The translations under genes were made by a program, and so were the position numbers. Positions 43,995 to 52,785 of a stretch of 64,000 bases of DNA are shown piece by piece. Each line of letters starts with the position of its first letter. Within the stretch, counting starts at the first letter, position 1. This stretch comes from Sunxiuqinia rutila (lineage in GTDB: Bacteria > Bacteroidota > Bacteroidia > Bacteroidales > Prolixibacteraceae): the NCBI RefSeq assembly GCF_050589705.1, contig NZ_JBNGOT010000003.1:372001-436000 (forward strand), read 5' to 3'. The notes beneath the pieces were generated by a model that was not told the DNA's origin, ran no database searches, and saw only the letters and a program-made list of their open reading frames with translations.

Positions 43995-45539
43995 ATGAAC
44001 AAAAACGTTTTACTCCTATTGGCCGTTTTCGCCGGGCTGCTTTCGTGCACCCCTGAAGAGCCAACCGATTTAACCCAAACCCAGGTTATTCCGAAGCCTG
44101 TATCAGTTACTGCTACCGGAAAAGCATTCCGACTATCAGACCAAACCAAAATCTATGTTCAGGCGGGCTCCAACCTGGAAGCCACTGCCCAATACCTGCA
44201 AAGCAAACTTGCCCCCGCAACAGGATTTCAACTTCCGGTTGAAGCTGTTAGCGACATGCCTTCGGCAGGGATTTTTATCAGCCTGACCAATGATTCAGAA
44301 TTGGGAAATGAAGGTTATGAATTACAAATCGACAAAAAATTGCTCACCCTGAAAGCCAACAAGGCTGAAGGTGCTTTCCGCGGTATTCAAACCATCCGCC
44401 AGCTGTTGCCGCTTTCCATTGCCAGCAGCAGTGTTCAGCAAACCGACTGGGTGATTGCAACCGGAACCATTCGCGACTTCCCGGAATATGAATACCGGGG
44501 AACCATGCTCGACGTTGCCCGTCACTTTCTGGGGGTTGACGATGTAAAACACTACCTCGACCTGATGGCGTATTATAAATTCAACATCATGCACCTGCAC
44601 CTGACTGATGACCAGGGTTGGCGCATCGAAATTAAATCGTGGCCGAAACTGACCGAAATTGGTGGAAGCACGGAAGTTGGTGGTGGCGAAGGCGGGTTCT
44701 ACACCCAGGACCAATATACCGAGCTGGTCAACTATGCGGCCGAACGCTTCATCACAATCATTCCTGAAATTGACATGCCCGGCCACACCAATGCGGCTTT
44801 AGCTTCGTATGCCGAGTTGAACTGCGACGGCAAAGCCACAGAGCTATACACCGGCATTGAGGTTGGTTTCAGCACCTTGTGTACCGACAAGGAAATTACC
44901 TACGAATTTATTGACGATGTCATTGGCGAATTGGCGTCATTAACTCCCGGACCATACATCCACATTGGTGGCGACGAATCGCATGTGACTAAAAAAGAGG
45001 ATTACATTCCTTTTATCGAGCGGGTACAAGACCTGGTTTATGCCCACGGAAAAACCATGATTGGCTGGGACGAAGTAACCCTGGCTAAATTGGACGAGCG
45101 CAGCATTGCGCAGTACTGGTCAAGCGCCGACAATGCCAAAAATGCCGTTCAGCAAGGCGTAAAAGTCATCATGTCGCCAGCCAAGAAGGCTTACCTGGAC
45201 ATGAAATACGATTCCTTGTCTACGCTTGGCTTGCACTGGGCCGGATACATTGAGGTTGACACGGGTTATGACTGGGATCCGACCAAGCTGGAAAAAGAAA
45301 TTAGCCGGGAAAATATTCTGGGCATTGAAGCTCCGCTGTGGACGGAAACCGTTACCAATCGCGCCGATATGGAATACCTGGTATTCCCGCGTCTGGCTGG
45401 CTATGCCGAAATTGGCTGGTCGCCTGCCGAAGGAAAAAGCTGGGATGAATACAAAGTTCGCCTCGCTGCTCATGGTCAGCAATACGACACCTGGGGCATC
45501 AACTATTACCGGTCAAAACTAGTTCCCTGGGAGGAATAA
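43995..45539 (+). CDS. GH20 beta-N-acetylhexosaminidase, lipoprotein
   Basis: 514 aa exo-enzyme removing terminal N-acetylglucosamine or N-acetylgalactosamine by substrate-assisted catalysis. The lipobox is FAGLLSC (Cys18). A GH20b-type N-terminal domain (about 28-155) precedes the barrel, which starts at EYEYRGTMLDVARHF. The catalytic Asp327-Glu328 pair is in HIGGDESH. HLHLTDDQGWRIE and the late LWTE (in APLWTETV) line the pocket. It acts in the periplasm or at the surface on glycoprotein, chitin-like or peptidoglycan fragments. It appears to be a single-gene unit: candidate promoter at 43938-43970 and terminator at 45559-45588. Confidence 0.93.
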   Translation: MNKNVLLLLAVFAGLLSCTPEEPTDLTQTQVIPKPVSVTATGKAFRLSDQTKIYVQAGSNLEATAQYLQSKLAPATGFQLPVEAVSDMPSAGIFISLTNDSELGNEGYELQIDKKLLTLKANKAEGAFRGIQTIRQLLPLSIASSSVQQTDWVIATGTIRDFPEYEYRGTMLDVARHFLGVDDVKHYLDLMAYYKFNIMHLHLTDDQGWRIEIKSWPKLTEIGGSTEVGGGEGGFYTQDQYTELVNYAAERFITIIPEIDMPGHTNAALASYAELNCDGKATELYTGIEVGFSTLCTDKEITYEFIDDVIGELASLTPGPYIHIGGDESHVTKKEDYIPFIERVQDLVYAHGKTMIGWDEVTLAKLDERSIAQYWSSADNAKNAVQQGVKVIMSPAKKAYLDMKYDSLSTLGLHWAGYIEVDTGYDWDPTKLEKEISRENILGIEAPLWTETVTNRADMEYLVFPRLAGYAEIGWSPAEGKSWDEYKVRLAAHGQQYDTWGINYYRSKLVPWEE

Positions 45540-45558
45540 GAAAGAATAAAAAACAACA

Positions 45559-45588
45559 AAAGGCTGTCTCTAAAAAGGCAGCCTTTTT
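45559..45588 (+). terminator. Intrinsic terminator of the GH20 gene
   Basis: A perfect 8-bp stem AAAGGCTG/CAGCCTTT (45559-45566 with 45579-45586), 12-nt loop, with a T-run overlapping the end. It begins 20 bp after the stop codon. Confidence 0.88.
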
Positions 45589-45598
45589 AGTTCTCAGG

Positions 45599-45787
45599 CA
45601 TCGAGCAGGCGTTCTGGTTCATTGAGCAGATGTTCAGGCGCATCAAGCAGACGGTCAGATGCATTGAGTGATTGTTACGGCACATCGAGCGGATGTTCAG
45701 ACTCATCAAGCAGGCGTTCAGTCACATCGAGCAGACGTTAAAGTACATTGAGCAGGCGTTCCGGCGCATTAAGCAGCTATTTGGAAT
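45599..45787. repeat. Nine-unit degenerate 21-bp tandem repeat
   Basis: Nine consecutive units of exactly 21 bp, starting at 45599, 45620, 45641, 45662, 45683, 45704, 45725, 45746 and 45767. The approximate consensus begins CAT[C/T][G/A]AGCAG and continues [G/A][C/T]GTTC with a variable last five bases. No unit is identical to another, yet there is no indel. Every reading frame examined across the full array is broken: IEQAF-type heptads on plus, PERLLD-type and MRLNxCS-type heptads on minus, each interrupted by stops. It lies between the convergent GH20 and FAH genes, just past the GH20 terminator. Function unknown. Confidence 0.9.
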
Positions 45788-45828
45788 ATTCGTTGAATGA
45801 CCAGGACCCAACAAGCTCACAAACACAA

Positions 45829-45873
45829 AAGCCGAATTTTCACACCCACTCTGTCGGCTTGAAAATTCGGCTT
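45829..45873. terminator. Long hairpin between convergent genes
   Basis: A perfect 14-bp inverted repeat AAGCCGAATTTTCA/TGAAAATTCGGCTT (45829-45842 with 45860-45873), 17-nt loop. It lies 37 bp downstream of the FAH-family gene stop. T-runs are modest on both sides, so it may act in both directions or only block RNA degradation. Confidence 0.65.
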
Positions 45874-45910
45874 ATTCTTTCATCAAGGATCTTCCCTTTT
45901 ACTTGCTGAG

Positions 45911-46525
45911 TTATTTCACTTCGAAGTCAAAAAGCTTTCTACCTTCCAAAAAGCCTTCCAGGCGGTCGCCAATGGCTACTGGCCCCACTCCGGCTGGCGT
46001 TCCGGTATAAATCAGATCGCCAATTTTTAGGGTAAAGTATTTCGAAACCTGGCTAATCAGTTCATCAATGGCAAAAAGCATGTAAGCCGAATCGCCCTGC
46101 TGAACCAAATCTCCATTCTTCTTCAGCTGAAACTTAATGGAATTCACATCGGGCAAGTTCTCTTTCGCCACAAAGTCGGTTGAAATCACGGCAGAGCGGT
46201 CAAAACCTTTTGCTTTTTCCCAGGGAAGACCTTGATCTTTCAATTGATTTTGCAGATCACGGGCCGTAAAGTCAATCCCCAAGCCAACTTCATCAAAATA
46301 GCGATTGGCAAATCGGGGTTCAATGTTTTTCCCCAAGCGGTTTATGCGCAAAATCAACTCACACTCATAATGAACCTCCTGGCTAAAGTCGGGAATGTAA
46401 AACGGGTCATTGTTCCGTAACAAGGCCGAATCCGGTTTCATGAAAATAACCGGTTCATCCGGAATTTCATTGTTCAATTCGCGAACATGCTCGCTGTAAT
46501 TGCGTCCGATACAAATGATTTTCAT
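45911..46525 (-). CDS. Fumarylacetoacetate hydrolase family protein
   Basis: 204 aa from the ATG at 46525 (MKIICIGRNYSEHVREL); a longer open frame to 46579 adds 18 unrelated residues. It is a short FAH-fold enzyme, cytoplasmic. The metal ligands fit EVHYECELILRI and GLGIDFTARD; YTGTPAGVGPV is the C-terminal signature. Members are acylpyruvate hydrolases, oxaloacetate decarboxylases or keto-enol hydratases; which one is not clear. It follows the DnaQ-like exonuclease gene by 84 bp on the same strand. Confidence 0.88.
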   Translation of the reverse strand: MKIICIGRNYSEHVRELNNEIPDEPVIFMKPDSALLRNNDPFYIPDFSQEVHYECELILRINRLGKNIEPRFANRYFDEVGLGIDFTARDLQNQLKDQGLPWEKAKGFDRSAVISTDFVAKENLPDVNSIKFQLKKNGDLVQQGDSAYMLFAIDELISQVSKYFTLKIGDLIYTGTPAGVGPVAIGDRLEGFLEGRKLFDFEVK

Positions 46526-46609
46526 ATAAACGAGTTTTGAGTCCAGAGCAAGGAGTAGCGCGTCATAAGGAGCTTGCAAGTCACTAATGTCCCGCTACTC
46601 ACTGCCTCT

Positions 46610-47413
46610 TCAATCTTTCATTCTCAATTTAATGGCGGTCAGCACTTTTTTGGTGTAAAGCGGAAATTCGCTGTTAATGATCCAACCAAAATAACCTGGC
46701 TGCTCGCGCAAAACTTTTTCGACAGGTACCCCTTTGTTTTTCCCAAAGTTAAAAACCTCTACCCCATCTTCATTGTATACAATACGACCCACAAAATCAA
46801 CATTCCGGTCATACGAAGAGAACTCGCTCAATGCACTGACATCATTTTGGATCGGCTTCGTTTTTACGCCTTTATTGTCCTCATACACTGTCTCCTCATA
46901 AACATCCAACTGAGCCTTCAGCACATCGTAGGTGGCTTTGGTATCGGCCATCGCACTGTGAGCATTAACCAGTTCCTGCTGACAATAAAATTTGAAGGCA
47001 GCCGCAAGGGTGCGCTTTTCCATTTTATGGAAGATAGCCTGCACATCAATAAACTTGCGTTTCTTAAAATCAACGTCAACTCCAACCCGCAGAAATTCTT
47101 CAGCCAGCAAGGGAATATCAAAACGGTTGGAGTTAAAGCCTGCCAAGTCTGCTCCTTCCAAAAAGTTAGCCAGGGTTTTGGCAACTTCCTTAAATGTTGG
47201 GGCATCCTTCACATCTTCATCATAAATACCATGGATTTTACTGACATGCTCCGGGATCGGCATTTCCGGGTTAATCCGCAAGTCACGCTCTTCTTCGCGT
47301 CCATCCGGATGAATTTTCAGTAAGGCAATTTCCACAATACGATCCGTAACAATATTGATCCCTGTTGTTTCCAGGTCGAGGAAAACCAACGGATTCTTCA
47401 AGTTTAATTTCAT
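46610..47413 (-). CDS. DEDDh 3'-5' exonuclease (DnaQ/PolIII epsilon-like)
   Basis: 267 aa from the ATG at 47413. The N-terminal exonuclease domain (about 5-180) has VFLDLETTG (Asp13, Glu15), FNSNRFDIPLL and HSAMADTKATYDVL with the His and Asp of the DEDDh type. After a linker, residues about 215-260 (FNFGKNKGVPVEKVLREQPGYFGWII) resemble DUF3820. It may proofread for DNA polymerase III or act in repair. It is encoded directly downstream of dnaN, but a strong terminator separates the two. Confidence 0.88.
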   Translation of the reverse strand: MKLNLKNPLVFLDLETTGINIVTDRIVEIALLKIHPDGREEERDLRINPEMPIPEHVSKIHGIYDEDVKDAPTFKEVAKTLANFLEGADLAGFNSNRFDIPLLAEEFLRVGVDVDFKKRKFIDVQAIFHKMEKRTLAAAFKFYCQQELVNAHSAMADTKATYDVLKAQLDVYEETVYEDNKGVKTKPIQNDVSALSEFSSYDRNVDFVGRIVYNEDGVEVFNFGKNKGVPVEKVLREQPGYFGWIINSEFPLYTKKVLTAIKLRMKD

Positions 47414-47482
47414 GGGTCTTTCTTTCAATTTGGTACTCTGCCACTTAGCAGGGCGCTATTTTATTTTTTGACTGATTCAAAC

Positions 47483-47516
47483 AAAAAAAACCTAACAAAA
47501 CAAATCTTGTTAGGTT
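47483..47516 (-). terminator. Intrinsic terminator of dnaN
   Basis: A perfect 10-bp stem AACCTAACAA/TTGTTAGGTT (47489-47498 with 47507-47516) followed on the minus strand by a T-run (complement of the A-run at 47483-47490). It begins 24 bp after the dnaN stop. Confidence 0.9.
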
Positions 47517-47539
47517 CTCATCATGCTATTAGTTACAAT

Positions 47540-48670
47540 TTAAGCATTGATCATCATTGGCATCAAGAGCATCAATACATCCTCTTCATCAAACTCTTTT
47601 TCGGCTGGCAACAATAAGCCGGCCCGTGTTGGATCGGATAGCTCCACTTTAACATCAGCCGATGAAAGGTTCGCTAAGATTTCCAACAGAAAAGTAGATT
47701 TAAAACCAATTTCAATTTCATCACCTTCATACTGACATTTCAAACGCTCAACAGCCGAAATCGAGAAGTCGATATCCTGCGCTGAAACGACCAGTTGGTT
47801 ATCATCAATATGTAGTTTTACCAGATTACTGGCTTGATTGGCAAAAACAGAAACGCGCTTAACCGTATTAAACAACTCCAAACGATCCACAATCATTTTA
47901 TTGACGTTGTTGTTCGGAATTACCGAGTTGTAGCTGGGGTAGTTTCCTTCTACCAAGCGGCAAATCAGCTTGTAGTTGCTCAGGGTAAAGAAGGCGTTTT
48001 TATCATCAAACTGCAGTTTTACATCAAATTCTTCTTTCGGCAGCAGGTTTTTCAACAAAGCAGCCGGTTTTTTAGGAAGAATAAAAGACGACTCCACTTC
48101 AGCCTTGGCATCGCTGCGCTTGTAACGCACCAGTTTATGGGCATCGGAAGCAACAAAAGTCAGATCATCATTTCCCAGTTCAACAAAAATTCCGTTCATC
48201 ACCGGACGAAGCTCATCATCGGCGGTGGCAAACAAGGTTTTCGAAATTCCATTCAACAAAACATCGTGATTGACTTCGATGGTTGCCATCGCTTCTTCCT
48301 TCAATGCCGGAAGCTCCGGAAAATCCTCTCCGTTTTGCCCAACGATACTGAACTTTCCATTCTCGGAGTAAATATCAATGGCCGATGTATCTCCATTAAT
48401 CTGGAACGTCAATGGCTGCTCCGGAAATTCCTTCAAGGTATCATTCAGCAGTTTGGCCGGAATAGCAACATCACCATTGCCTTCCGTATTGTCCAAATCA
48501 AGGCTGGTAATTAAAGTTGACTCTAAATCCGAAGCAGTAATCGTTAACCGATTATCTTCCAGTTGAAACAAATAATTATCCAGGATGGGTAATGTATTTT
48601 TCGAGCTAATCACCTTACTGATTGCATTCAGATGACTTAGTAATTCGGTACTGGAAACAACAAATTTCAT
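47540..48670 (-). CDS. dnaN: DNA polymerase III beta sliding clamp
   Basis: 376 aa ring clamp that tethers DNA polymerase III to the template. Three repeated clamp domains cover about 1-120, 130-245 and 250-376. Typical segments are MKFVVSSTELLSHLNAISKVI at the start and the end VLMLLMPMMI, corresponding to the family's P-x-R/M-L end. Length is as expected. It is not next to dnaA or recF here, a common situation in Bacteroidetes. Confidence 0.97.
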   Translation of the reverse strand: MKFVVSSTELLSHLNAISKVISSKNTLPILDNYLFQLEDNRLTITASDLESTLITSLDLDNTEGNGDVAIPAKLLNDTLKEFPEQPLTFQINGDTSAIDIYSENGKFSIVGQNGEDFPELPALKEEAMATIEVNHDVLLNGISKTLFATADDELRPVMNGIFVELGNDDLTFVASDAHKLVRYKRSDAKAEVESSFILPKKPAALLKNLLPKEEFDVKLQFDDKNAFFTLSNYKLICRLVEGNYPSYNSVIPNNNVNKMIVDRLELFNTVKRVSVFANQASNLVKLHIDDNQLVVSAQDIDFSISAVERLKCQYEGDEIEIGFKSTFLLEILANLSSADVKVELSDPTRAGLLLPAEKEFDEEDVLMLLMPMMINA

Positions 48671-48893
48671 TCGTTTATCTTTTTTTATATTTTTCGATGG
48701 TAACTCTCTGAAAATAGCGCCGTTTAATCATCCTTGCGGAATAATAGTTGTCCGGCTATTTCCTTGATCTCTGTTTTATTCTTTTGGTCTTTTTACCGTG
48801 CCTTTACAGAACGATTTTTTAGCACAATCATACGAATATACAAACTTTGCCTTTTCTAACCTATGCTTTCATGCCAGATTTTATACAAAGTAA

Positions 48894-51308
48894 TTAACCA
48901 CTATATTTTCGACGTCGGATTACACTGAATATCAAGCCAAGTACAGAAATCAGGGCCAAAGGGATGAGCACATTGAACAGCTGCCAGAATAAGCGTTGCT
49001 CACGAATTTTAACTTTATCCAGCAAGCGAATTTGAAACGCCTGCGACCGCAAAGACATCAATCCTGTTTTGTCGCACAAATAACTGATGGCATGAACCAG
49101 AAATTCCTTATTTCCGAAAGTCTGCTGCGAATAACGGTCATAGCCCAAAGGCAGAATCTGAACCTGGCCGTTTCGCCTGGAAACCTGATTCGCAATCAGA
49201 CTGCCATCCGCTATAACAATCATGCGTGCAGGCTTCGACCGATCCATCACCTCAATTTTCTGGGTATTGAAGTCAGTCAACATCCGGTTTTGAAACACCG
49301 AAGGGAATTGTCCTTCCAGCAAGACACCAGTCATCAGGTACTTTTCGTTAAACATGCTTTGGCTTGGGGGCTGGTTGATGCTTTGTAAACTGACCTCCAA
49401 GGGAGTCTGAATTTTCCGGGAATAGTTGGACGTATGCAAAACAACAGATTTCCGGATGGCCGGATCTTTTCCAACCGTGTCAATGGTACTCACAAATTCG
49501 GCCTTCAGCTGATTCAGGTTGCGGCTTAACACGTGCGCCTGCGAGGGTTTTAACAACGGAGAATAATACCAGGGAGCTGGTGTATATTTGGGGGGACTTC
49601 CCACGGGAGCAGTATTCACCGGAATCATCAGGCATTCCACATCCTGCACCAGGTTTGGATTAACCCGAACGCCATAGCGAAACAGCTGATCATTCAAATT
49701 TAAATCGCGCGAAAAAGCCAGGGTGGTCTCTCCCCTGCTCAGGCTATCAAGACTCACGCGCACCGGATCAATCAGCCAAAGCAGGTTACCGCCACGCATC
49801 AGGTATTGATCAATGTAAAACTTATCCTGTTCCGAAAAAGCTTGCTTAGGATCAGCAATTACCAACACATCGGGTAAGCTTTCGGCCTGAAACAGAGCTT
49901 CGGCACGCAAGTCGGTTACGTGAAAGTTCTCAGTCAGCGTTTGCCGCATATCACGGGTTTCCGGCTCTGTTAGTTCATCTTGTCCTTGCAGAAAAGCAAC
50001 TGTGGGCTTGTTGTCCGTCAGTAAAACGTTAAACGCCCGCATCAGCTCATATTCCAAGGTTTCAACCGACTGGTTCAAATTTGTTTCCGACGACAAGGAC
50101 GGATTGTTTTTCAGCAGGTTAATCCCAATATCATAATCCTTATACTTAATGACTGCCCCCGGAAAAATCAATTTCGTAACCGTCCCTTCATCACGCTGCA
50201 AGCGCAAATCCGTTGGACGAAGCCCCAGACTCACCAAGCGATCAAACAACTTGTTTTGTTCTTCGGTAGTACTGACCAGCTTATACGGATCGAGCAATTC
50301 ATAATGAACCCGATAATCCGCATAGGCATTAATATCCTGTATTTTTTCCACCAAGGCTTGCTGCAGTTTGCGAAAGCCCGGAGGCAATTCACCATCCAGA
50401 AAAATATCCACTTTGATGGGAGCGTCAAGTTGCTGAATCAATTGTTTTGAAACCGGAGACAAGCTGTAGCGTTTTTCAGAAGTCAGATCAAGCCGAAAAA
50501 ACCAGGATCCCGCCACCAGGTTCAAAACAAGCAATCCGCCCATAAGTATCGCCAGCTTTTTCAGTTGCTGATTCCTGTTTTTCTGTTTTTGCTGAAGTAA
50601 AAGACTGGTGACCACCAAAAAGAAAAAACTAAGGGAAAGAAAATAGATCAAATCCCGGGAATCCACCACGCCCCGGCTAACCGACAGATAATGTTCATTG
50701 ATTCCAAGTTGAATCAGCATTTCACGAATATTCGGCGAAAAATTCAAACCGGCAGCCAGCTCAAATCCCTGGTAAGTCAAAAAAGAAACAAATAACGCCA
50801 GCACAAAAGCCAGCAACGGGTTGTCAGTCGTGGCCGACGCAGCCAAACCAATAGCCACATAACCTGCAGCCAGACAAAATAAACCTATAAACGACCCCCA
50901 CGATGCACCGGCATCCCAATTTCCGGCGGGGTTACCCAGCTGGTAAACAGTGCAAAAATAAACCAAGGTTGGCAGTAAACACAAAAGCACAAGCACCAGT
51001 CCGGCCAGGTATTTGGCCCAAACCAACTGCAACAAAGAAATGGGACGAGTTACCAAAATTTCAAGGGTGCCCGACCGTTTTTCTTCGGCCAGTAAACGCA
51101 TGGTTAAAGCCGGAACCAGGAACAAAAAAATCCAAGGGGCCAGCGAAAAATATCCATCCAAAGTGGCATACCCATTATCCAGCAGGTTGTAATTACCGGG
51201 AAAGACCCACAAAAACAAGCCATTGGCAATTAAAAAAACAAAGGCAACTAAATAGCCTGTGAGAGAACCGAAAAATGTGGTGATTTCCTTTCGAAATAAA
51301 CTATACAT
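48894..51308 (-). CDS. GldF-GldG fusion: ABC-2 permease joined to gliding-type ABC auxiliary protein
   Basis: 804 aa. Residues about 1-240 are an ABC-2 permease like GldF (FRKEITTFFGSLTGYLVAFVF, the LLAEEKRSGTLEILVTRPIS cytoplasmic motif, six hydrophobic helices). From about 255 a further helix (ILMGGLLVLNLVAGSWFF) begins a GldG-like part with RLDLTSEKRYSLSP. An extracytoplasmic domain with AFLQGQDELTEPE and DPKQAFSEQDKFYIDQY leads to a final helix near 775-797. In Flavobacterium GldF and GldG are separate proteins of a gliding-related ABC system with ATPase GldA. No ATPase gene is adjacent here. The start is 39 bp past lpxB, in one transcription unit. Confidence 0.9.
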   Translation of the reverse strand: MYSLFRKEITTFFGSLTGYLVAFVFLIANGLFLWVFPGNYNLLDNGYATLDGYFSLAPWIFLFLVPALTMRLLAEEKRSGTLEILVTRPISLLQLVWAKYLAGLVLVLLCLLPTLVYFCTVYQLGNPAGNWDAGASWGSFIGLFCLAAGYVAIGLAASATTDNPLLAFVLALFVSFLTYQGFELAAGLNFSPNIREMLIQLGINEHYLSVSRGVVDSRDLIYFLSLSFFFLVVTSLLLQQKQKNRNQQLKKLAILMGGLLVLNLVAGSWFFRLDLTSEKRYSLSPVSKQLIQQLDAPIKVDIFLDGELPPGFRKLQQALVEKIQDINAYADYRVHYELLDPYKLVSTTEEQNKLFDRLVSLGLRPTDLRLQRDEGTVTKLIFPGAVIKYKDYDIGINLLKNNPSLSSETNLNQSVETLEYELMRAFNVLLTDNKPTVAFLQGQDELTEPETRDMRQTLTENFHVTDLRAEALFQAESLPDVLVIADPKQAFSEQDKFYIDQYLMRGGNLLWLIDPVRVSLDSLSRGETTLAFSRDLNLNDQLFRYGVRVNPNLVQDVECLMIPVNTAPVGSPPKYTPAPWYYSPLLKPSQAHVLSRNLNQLKAEFVSTIDTVGKDPAIRKSVVLHTSNYSRKIQTPLEVSLQSINQPPSQSMFNEKYLMTGVLLEGQFPSVFQNRMLTDFNTQKIEVMDRSKPARMIVIADGSLIANQVSRRNGQVQILPLGYDRYSQQTFGNKEFLVHAISYLCDKTGLMSLRSQAFQIRLLDKVKIREQRLFWQLFNVLIPLALISVLGLIFSVIRRRKYSG

Positions 51309-51347
51309 GTATGCTTTCGTTTTTTACTCAAACGAAGATAAAAAAGA

Positions 51348-52481
51348 TTAGCTGATTTTGTTTAACTTCTGGATCATCATCGCAGCGGCGCGTTGCGATG
51401 CTCCCGGCTGCCCCAGGTGTTGATGCAACTCATCATAACTCCTCTGTACTTGGCGCTGGTAATCCTCATCAGTCAATAAACGCTCCACTTCTGCGCGGAT
51501 ATTTTTCACCGAACATTGATGTTGCAAAAGTTCCTTAACGGCCATCCGCCTCAAGATTAAATTAACCAGCGACACCCAGGTTATTTTCACCAAATACTTT
51601 CCAAGCCAGTAAAAAAGTGCACCGCCATCCATCCGGTAGAGCACAACTTGTGGGCAACGCAAAATACCGGCTTCCAAAGAAACAGTACCGGAGGCCAGAA
51701 CCGCAACCTTTGCCTGCTGCATAATTTCGTACGATTGGTTATACAGTAAGCAGGCTTCCGGGTAACCGGCCAACAATTCATCGTAAATAGAGCGGTCGAT
51801 GTTGGGGGCAGCGGAAACTACCAGCTGGCAATGGGTAAAAGCAGAAGCAGCTTCAAGCATACGAGGCAACAAGGACTTAATTTCCTGTAAGCGGCTCCCG
51901 GGCAAAAGCGCCAAAACAGGCTTCCCACTCAAATCATGCTTCTTGACAAAGGTTTCAAAGTCAGCTTTAGAAGGCTTACTCATCACCTCATCCAAAACCG
52001 GATTGCCAACATAATTCACCTCATAGCCTAAGCCCTTGTAAAAATCAGTTTCAAACGGAAGAATGGTAAACATCTCGTCAACAAAGGCCTTGATCTTTTT
52101 GATCCGGTGTTTCTTCCAAATCCAAATTTTAGGTGAAATGTAATAAAATACACGAATACCATGCTTTTTCGCAAACTCAGCCATGCGCAGATTAAAGCCC
52201 GGATAGTCTACCAAAACCAGCACATCCGGCTGAAAGTTTAGCAAATCTTCTTCGCAGGTTTTAAAGTTCTTTTGAATGGTGCGCAGGTTCATCAAAACCG
52301 GTAAAAAACCCATAAAAGCCATTTCGCGGTAATGTCGCGTCAGCTGCATTCCGGCACGTTCCATCCGTTCACCGCCAAATCCCCTCAACCGGGCATCAGC
52401 GTCTTGTTTTACAATTTCTGCAATCAGGTTGGAAGCATGCAAATCACCGGAAGCTTCGCCAGCTATAAAATAGTATTTCAT
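51348..52481 (-). CDS. lpxB: Lipid-A-disaccharide synthase
   Basis: 377 aa GT19 glycosyltransferase joining UDP-2,3-diacylglucosamine and lipid X to make the lipid A disaccharide. Hallmarks are AGEASGDLHASNLI at the N-terminus, FYYISPKIWIWKKHRIKKIK and LLPGSRLQEIKSLLPRML. Full length. It lies in a tight minus-strand group: surE, a 99-aa membrane protein, lpxB, gldFG. Its start is only 3 bp after the stop of the 99-aa gene, so translation is probably coupled. Confidence 0.97.
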   Translation of the reverse strand: MKYYFIAGEASGDLHASNLIAEIVKQDADARLRGFGGERMERAGMQLTRHYREMAFMGFLPVLMNLRTIQKNFKTCEEDLLNFQPDVLVLVDYPGFNLRMAEFAKKHGIRVFYYISPKIWIWKKHRIKKIKAFVDEMFTILPFETDFYKGLGYEVNYVGNPVLDEVMSKPSKADFETFVKKHDLSGKPVLALLPGSRLQEIKSLLPRMLEAASAFTHCQLVVSAAPNIDRSIYDELLAGYPEACLLYNQSYEIMQQAKVAVLASGTVSLEAGILRCPQVVLYRMDGGALFYWLGKYLVKITWVSLVNLILRRMAVKELLQHQCSVKNIRAEVERLLTDEDYQRQVQRSYDELHQHLGQPGASQRAAAMMIQKLNKIS

Positions 52482-52484
52482 AAA

Positions 52485-52784
52485 TTAAAGGGCTTTCGAA
52501 ACAATAACGAAAAAAGCATATAAAAAGGTGGCTAACAAAACTCCCCGTGCGGCCAGGTCATATTTTCGTTTAATCAGCAACAAAAAAAGCAACAGGTTAG
52601 GCAGCACACAAAGGGTAAGCAACTTGACCAACATGTTAAAACGCCACAAATTCTGAACGTATTCAGCAAAACGAACTTCATTGTAGCGCGCCAAATACAT
52701 CACCAAAAACATGATGAGTGGCAGCAACAAGCCCGGCCAAAAGCCAAACTTCAACTTATTGATATTGGGTCCGATTCCTGCCAT
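52485..52784 (-). CDS. Small three-helix membrane protein of unknown function
   Basis: 99 aa with three hydrophobic segments (FGFWPGLLLPLIMFLVMYLA, LVKLLTLCVLPNLLLFLLLI, GVLLATFLYAFFVIV). No recognisable domain. It starts 1 bp after the surE stop and ends 3 bp before the lpxB start, which argues that it is real and co-translated. A role near lipid A assembly or the envelope is suggested only by position. Confidence 0.85.
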   Translation of the reverse strand: MAGIGPNINKLKFGFWPGLLLPLIMFLVMYLARYNEVRFAEYVQNLWRFNMLVKLLTLCVLPNLLLFLLLIKRKYDLAARGVLLATFLYAFFVIVSKAL

Positions 52785-52785
52785 C

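Noticed and set aside
45599..45787. CRISPR array
   Set aside because: The units abut without spacers and are only 21 bp and degenerate; no cas genes are nearby. It is a tandem repeat.
45599..45787. Heptad-repeat protein gene
   Set aside because: Stops interrupt every frame examined on both strands; no start or ribosome site context was found.
47834..48514. Plus-strand frame of 226 codons opposite dnaN
   Set aside because: It is antisense to a confidently identified beta clamp gene and has no domain signature.
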